Program-made: the position numbers and the translations under genes
Notes under the pieces: model-generated
The model's database searches: none
Seen by the model: the letters and a program-made list of their open reading frames with translations, nothing else
What the model was told of the DNA's origin: nothing
In this document: piece by piece, positions 22,052-25,146 of the stretch
Position numbering within the stretch: position 1 is the first letter of the stretch
Layout of the letters: each line of letters begins with the position of its first letter
From: RPQK01 sp041946865
GTDB taxonomy: Bacteria; Acidobacteriota; UBA6911; RPQK01
Assembly (NCBI GenBank): GCA_041946865.1
Contig: JBHGBF010000053.1
Location: forward strand, 1 to 25,146
Direction: 5' to 3'
Length of the DNA: 25,146 bases

Positions 22052-23062
22052 GTGGCGGAGAAGTTACGACCCTCGGTCGTTAACATTGCCGTTTCTCAGG
22101 CGAACCGACGCAGGGCGGCCGCCGGAACTCCTTCCGAGCTGAAGGCCACCGGGTCCGGTTTCGTGATCACTCCGGACGGGCTCATCGTGACCAACAGCCA
22201 CGTTGTCCACAAGGCGAGCCGGATTGACGTGTCTCTCCCGGATGGCGGCACTTACGAAGCGACGTTGATCGGCGAGGACCCGGACACCGATCTGGCGGTG
22301 ATCAGAATCAGTGCGCCGGACCTGGTTGCGGCGGAGCTGGGAGACTCTCAGCAAATCAGGGTCGGGCAGATGGCTATTGCGATCGGCAATCCGTACGGGT
22401 TCGAATGCACCGTGACGGCCGGTGTGGTTAGCGCTCTCGGTCGGTCTCTGCGCTCGTACTCGGGCCGGATCATCGACAACGTGATTCAGACGGATGCGGC
22501 TCTGAATCCGGGGAACTCGGGTGGCCCGCTGGTCAATTCGCGCGGACAGGTGATTGGCGTCAATACGGCTGTCATTTTGCCGGCTCAGGGCTTGTGTTTC
22601 GCGATCGCGACCAACACCGCCCGGTTCGTGACAGCCCGGCTGATCCGCGACGGCAAGATCCGGCGCAGCTACATCGGGGTGATCGGACAGGACGTTCCTC
22701 TTGTGCGCCGGCTGGTTCGCTATCACAACCTGATCGCGACCAGCGGAATGCTGGTTCATTCGGTCGAGCCGCAGAGTCCGGCGGCCGTGGCGGGCATCGC
22801 CACCGGGGATGTGATCATCGGGCTGGACAACCAGCCGGTGTCCGGCGTCGACGACCTGCACCGCATCCTGACTGAAGAGAAGGTCGGCGTGCGTATCACC
22901 GTGACCCTGATTCGCCAGACTCGCAAGCTCGATCTGCCTATCGTTCCCGCCGAGCGCCGATCACGGGGTGAGCAAGTTCGGATTGCCTACTCCCAGTGGA
23001 GCTCAAACTCGTATTCATCGCTTCCGCTTTTCTTGTCGCGAATCCGGACGACGGCCGAATAG
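22052..23062 (+). CDS. HtrA/DegP-like trypsin-fold serine protease with PDZ domain
   Basis: A 336-residue S1C protease. The catalytic triad, numbered from GTG 22052, is His50 (TNSHVV), Asp80 (DPDTDLAVI) and Ser156 (NPGNSGGPL). A PDZ domain covers about 205-300 (GMLVHSVEPQSPAAVAGIATGDVIIGLDNQPV). It should degrade or chaperone misfolded envelope or cytosolic proteins. The start is doubtful. Coding-like sequence continues about 25 codons upstream in the same frame without any ATG, GTG or TTG, while an ATG at 21927 lies in another frame. No signal peptide is visible. At the 3' end the last 25 or so residues overlap the C-terminus of the convergent gene by 76 bases and read as antisense, so the original stop may have been lost. 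Confidence 0.85.
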   Translation: MAEKLRPSVVNIAVSQANRRRAAAGTPSELKATGSGFVITPDGLIVTNSHVVHKASRIDVSLPDGGTYEATLIGEDPDTDLAVIRISAPDLVAAELGDSQQIRVGQMAIAIGNPYGFECTVTAGVVSALGRSLRSYSGRIIDNVIQTDAALNPGNSGGPLVNSRGQVIGVNTAVILPAQGLCFAIATNTARFVTARLIRDGKIRRSYIGVIGQDVPLVRRLVRYHNLIATSGMLVHSVEPQSPAAVAGIATGDVIIGLDNQPVSGVDDLHRILTEEKVGVRITVTLIRQTRKLDLPIVPAERRSRGEQVRIAYSQWSSNSYSSLPLFLSRIRTTAE

Positions 23063-23715
23063 CCGTTCCGGCGCGACGGCTCTTCAATAAGATCGACGGA
23101 ACCGCGACCGTTCAGCTTTCTCAGGCGCATTCTCAGCTCGCGCCGTGGGAGCGGCGAGTCGAACGAGTAGTCCTCATCGCGCACCCGGTCACCCATGACG
23201 GTCCGGACCGACGCCCTCGAGCCCTCCAACATGATCATGATCTCGTCATCGACCCGTCCGGACCAGCGCATCCTGCCGGAGACTCCATAGTCCCCGTAAT
23301 AGCCTCCTGGGGATTGGCCTCCCGGCCTGCCGCCCAGCTCCGCCTCGGCGTCCCGCACGAGGTCGTAGATGCGGCGTCTTTCATTGCGGCCGAAAGCGTA
23401 CTGATTCAAGCGCGCCAGTTCGCTTCTGAGCACCGAAACCGAGTCCCTCAGTTCGGAGGCCGGACGGTCATCTTCAATCATCCTCAGGAACAAGTCTGCG
23501 CTGGCCCGGAACTGCATGACGGCATAAAGCGCTTCCACGTCCGCACGGTTACCCCGGCTGCGCCGTGCAAAGCCGTCATAAGCCAGGTCGGCCAGATCCC
23601 GAGCCGCATCAGTCAGTTGCTGCGCCGTGTCCCGGAGCGCGAAGGCAAGGGCCTGATGAGGGGCGAGAGGAGCCAGGAAGAGACCTGTGACGATCAGGAC
23701 CAGATACTTGTTCAT
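22987..23715 (-). CDS. Secreted protein with SGRVDDEI-type C-terminal domain, unknown function
   Basis: A 242-residue exported protein. The signal peptide is NKYLVLIVTGLFLAPLAPHQALA, shown in parts as KYLVLIVTGLFLAPLAP then HQALA, with AAGGAG six bases before ATG 23715. Residues about 27-130 are helical, rich in Ala, Asp, Leu and Arg. After a Gly/Tyr linker (GGRPGGQSPGGYYGDYG), a beta-rich domain follows: MRWSGRVDDEIMIMLEG, SPLPRRELRMRLRKLNGRGS, IEEPSRRNGYSAVVRIRDKK and YEFELHW. I associate that domain with hypothetical proteins common in Acidobacteria. It follows the 23737 gene by 21 bases and is likely cotranscribed with it. No catalytic motif is seen. A structural or binding role in the periplasm is possible. 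Confidence 0.85.
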   Translation of the reverse strand: MNKYLVLIVTGLFLAPLAPHQALAFALRDTAQQLTDAARDLADLAYDGFARRSRGNRADVEALYAVMQFRASADLFLRMIEDDRPASELRDSVSVLRSELARLNQYAFGRNERRRIYDLVRDAEAELGGRPGGQSPGGYYGDYGVSGRMRWSGRVDDEIMIMLEGSRASVRTVMGDRVRDEDYSFDSPLPRRELRMRLRKLNGRGSVDLIEEPSRRNGYSAVVRIRDKKSGSDEYEFELHWE

Positions 23716-23736
23716 GTTGTCTCCTTGTGATCAAAA

Positions 23737-24618
23737 CTACTCGCCCCCCTCTTCATCGTCTATTTCTGCAAGACTCAGGTTTCGCCAGCCGAGTCGCAGG
23801 CTGATCAGCCGCCATTGCTTGTCATCTTCCTGAACGTAATGGAGCCAGAAATCCAAGGCGTGAGGCGAAAGCAGGTACTTCCCGTCGGCGGCCAGCACTC
23901 CATCGGCGCGAACCTTCACCGGTTTTTCGAAAACGGGCTTCGCCTTCGCAACTGCGCCCAAGTCCATCTCCGAATTGTTCAGTCGCAGCAGCACGCGGTT
24001 GAAGACCACCAACGGTGTCGTTTCTCTCCAGGCCTCGGCAACTGAGGCGTGAAACTCCTCAAAGTCCTCCTTATCGAGCGCCTTATCGAGATCCAAAAGC
24101 GTGGCCCTGACGAGCCTTTCGACCTCGGCGTCCGCCAAAACGGGCGGCGGATTCACCGGCAATTTCGAACCGTCTCGCCGGTGCTGCCAATGGCCAAGAT
24201 TAATATAGGACCGGTAGTGAATCTGGGGAGGTGGGGGACCTTGAAGGGAGGCGACTCTCCATTCGCCGTCTTCCTTGATCAGCTTCATCCGCATCGGGAT
24301 GAGTTGCCCGGTCCGGGTCTTGAGGCTGCCGGTCAAAGTGACCTGACCTTTGCCTGACTGAGTTTCCCAGTCGTCCTCTTTCGTAAACTGCTTCAGATTC
24401 CACAAGCGGATCATGCGTGCGAATTCTGTGGCCGTCGTTGCCTCCCGGTAGCTCCTCGTCGTCATCGCGTAAGCTTTCGAGGGATGCCCGTCCGAGATCT
24501 GGTCGAAAAAGCGATCGGCGGCGCGCGAGGCGGCGAAGGACATCAGGAAGTTGACGATAACGCCAAGAAAAAGAAAACCGACTCCTATGGTTCCGACGAT
24601 CCAGTAACTTTTCTTCAT
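23737..24618 (-). CDS. Membrane-anchored protein with two NTF2-like (DUF4878-like) domains
   Basis: A 293-residue protein with one N-terminal membrane helix (YWIVGTIGVGFLFLGVIVNF) and probably an outward-facing remainder. Two similar units follow: about 34-125 (AADRFFDQISDGHPSKAYAM, then a beta region KGQVTLTGSLKTRTGQ and GEWRVASLQG) and about 165-280 (VERLVRATLLDLDKALDKED, then KQWRLISLRLGW). Each has the helix plus curved-sheet pattern of NTF2-like/DUF4878 domains. The tail EIDDEEGGE is acidic. GAGG lies just before ATG 24618. It is the first gene of a two-gene operon. No enzyme motif is evident. Confidence 0.8.
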   Translation of the reverse strand: MKKSYWIVGTIGVGFLFLGVIVNFLMSFAASRAADRFFDQISDGHPSKAYAMTTRSYREATTATEFARMIRLWNLKQFTKEDDWETQSGKGQVTLTGSLKTRTGQLIPMRMKLIKEDGEWRVASLQGPPPPQIHYRSYINLGHWQHRRDGSKLPVNPPPVLADAEVERLVRATLLDLDKALDKEDFEEFHASVAEAWRETTPLVVFNRVLLRLNNSEMDLGAVAKAKPVFEKPVKVRADGVLAADGKYLLSPHALDFWLHYVQEDDKQWRLISLRLGWRNLSLAEIDDEEGGE

Positions 24619-25038
24619 CCGTTCCTCACACTATGATCTGCGGACAAACCCCGGTGGCGTAAGGCCGGTGGGCCCTAACCGCTATTTACGGATCGCGAGA
24701 CCCAGGGGTTCCATCCCCCGGACTCATAACTTTTAAGCCGTAGCATAGATCATATGAAGTGGTTTCACCGGCCGGAGGATGGCTCCACTCGCGGTCTTTT
24801 GTTCTAAGTCTTTAAGTTATCGATATTTAGTGCGTTTTTTTCGGCGTGCCGCGTAAAATGGCACGTAACGTGCTCTTGAATCAGCGGACCGCAAGAAGGA
24901 GCGGGCGATAAAACGGATCGCCGAGAGCATTATCCTCCCCTCCAATGCTCTTTTGATAAAGCGGGGCCGATGGAGCAAATCCGGGACCGCCTCCATTCGA
25001 CCCCGCGCAGCTCCTCCCTCAAGCCTTCCACCTTCCGG
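24619..25038. other. Non-coding stretch before the right-hand repeats
   Basis: About 420 bases without a gene that I can support. It must contain the promoter of the minus-strand 24618 operon at its left end. TATGATCT at 24632-24639 and its inverse AGATCATA at 24747-24754 flank a GC-rich stretch. The minus-strand frame 24817-25086 has arginine-rich, unpatterned translation running through the repeat array and is unlikely to be coding. Confidence 0.5.
24924..24954 (+). terminator. Hairpin plus T-run, orphan terminator
   Basis: AGAGCATT (24924-24931) pairs with AATGCTCT (24944-24951) across a 12-base loop, followed by further Ts to 24954. The shape is a Rho-independent terminator for plus-strand transcription, yet there is no recognised plus-strand gene between 23062 and here. 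It may end an unannotated RNA or be a chance hairpin. Confidence 0.4.
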
Positions 25039-25079
25039 GATAATCCGTGAGATAATCCGTGACAGGAGATAATCCGTGA
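25039..25079. repeat. 12-bp tandem repeat GATAATCCGTGA, three copies
   Basis: Units occur at 25039-25050, 25051-25062 and 25068-25079. The third runs directly into GTGACACGCAC of the element at 25076. The arrangement copies that at 20710-20815, where a different tandem unit also runs into GTGACACGCAC. Confidence 0.9.
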
Positions 25080-25142
25080 CACGCACCTAATTAGGCCCCT
25101 AACACCGCGTCAACACAAGCTTTTGCATCAAGTCTGGCACCA
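25076..25142. mobile_element. Short repeat element, copy 2 (GTGACACGCAC ... TCTGGCACCA)
   Basis: GTGACACGCAC at 25076-25086 with TAATTA after it, and TCTGGCACCA at 25133-25142, 57 bases from start to start against 56 in the copy at 20805. The window stops four bases later, so the right side of the element may be missing. Confidence 0.55.
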
Positions 25143-25146
25143 TTTT

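Noticed and set aside
24632..24730. tRNA-like segment with GGGGTTCCATCCCC resembling a T-arm
   Set aside because: The T-loop purine is a C, no cloverleaf with an anticodon arm forms, and the acceptor ends do not pair over seven bases or show CCA.
24817..25086. An 89-codon minus-strand frame near the right edge
   Set aside because: It begins within the tandem GATAATCCGTGA array, is arginine-rich, and shows no motif or ribosome site that supports it.
1..25146. CRISPR array or toxin-antitoxin system
   Set aside because: The tandem repeats here have units of 10-15 bases without unique spacers, no Cas genes are present, and no small gene pair has toxin-antitoxin features.

Overview
The window reads as chromosomal DNA of a Gram-negative (diderm), GC-rich bacterium. 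I infer Acidobacteriota (Solibacterales/Bryobacterales-like) with moderate confidence. The grounds are the large choice-of-anchor-L surface protein with duplicated C-terminal domains, the secreted protein with an 'SGRVDDEI' domain, and the interspersed hairpins, all of which I associate with that phylum. There is no ribosomal RNA or other phylogenetic marker in view. Both ends lie in repeats, so the window may be a contig that broke at repeats.

Layout. 1-420 is repeat-rich, with a MITE-like element inside a 54-bp direct repeat. 499-3440 (minus) is a compact operon: LpxL-type acyltransferase, LPS-kinase-like protein, ParB-like small protein, family 2 glycosyltransferase. 3676-6660 (plus) encodes a 994-residue exported protein, followed by an unidentified membrane protein. 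7753-18221 is the core: LpxD fused to an acyl carrier protein, a ketoacyl-ACP synthase, a second LpxL, LpxA, KdtA/WaaA, a GT83/ArnT-like transferase, a small membrane protein, an LpxB-like synthase, a DUF374 acyltransferase and a heptosyltransferase. These are arranged as alternating short operons (+ - + - +). 18289-24618 is a mixed region: DinB-like protein, secreted Ntn-hydrolase-like protein, Cys-rich exported protein, nitroreductase, HtrA-like protease, and a two-gene operon of envelope proteins. 20700-20870 and 25039-25142 carry related repeat elements.

How the genes fit together. LpxA, LpxD and LpxB make the acylated disaccharide, KdtA adds Kdo, and the LpxL proteins and perhaps DUF374 add secondary acyl chains. 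The heptosyltransferase, GT2, GT83 and kinase extend or decorate core and lipid A. LpxC, LpxH/I/G, LpxK and FabZ are not in the window.

The most unusual feature is the LpxD-ACP fusion, in which the acyltransferase carries its own acyl carrier domain. It overlaps a ketoacyl synthase gene, which suggests a dedicated acyl-supply module for lipid A. An alanine at LpxA's chain-length ruler position and a rewritten catalytic loop in LpxB add to the impression of non-canonical lipid A.
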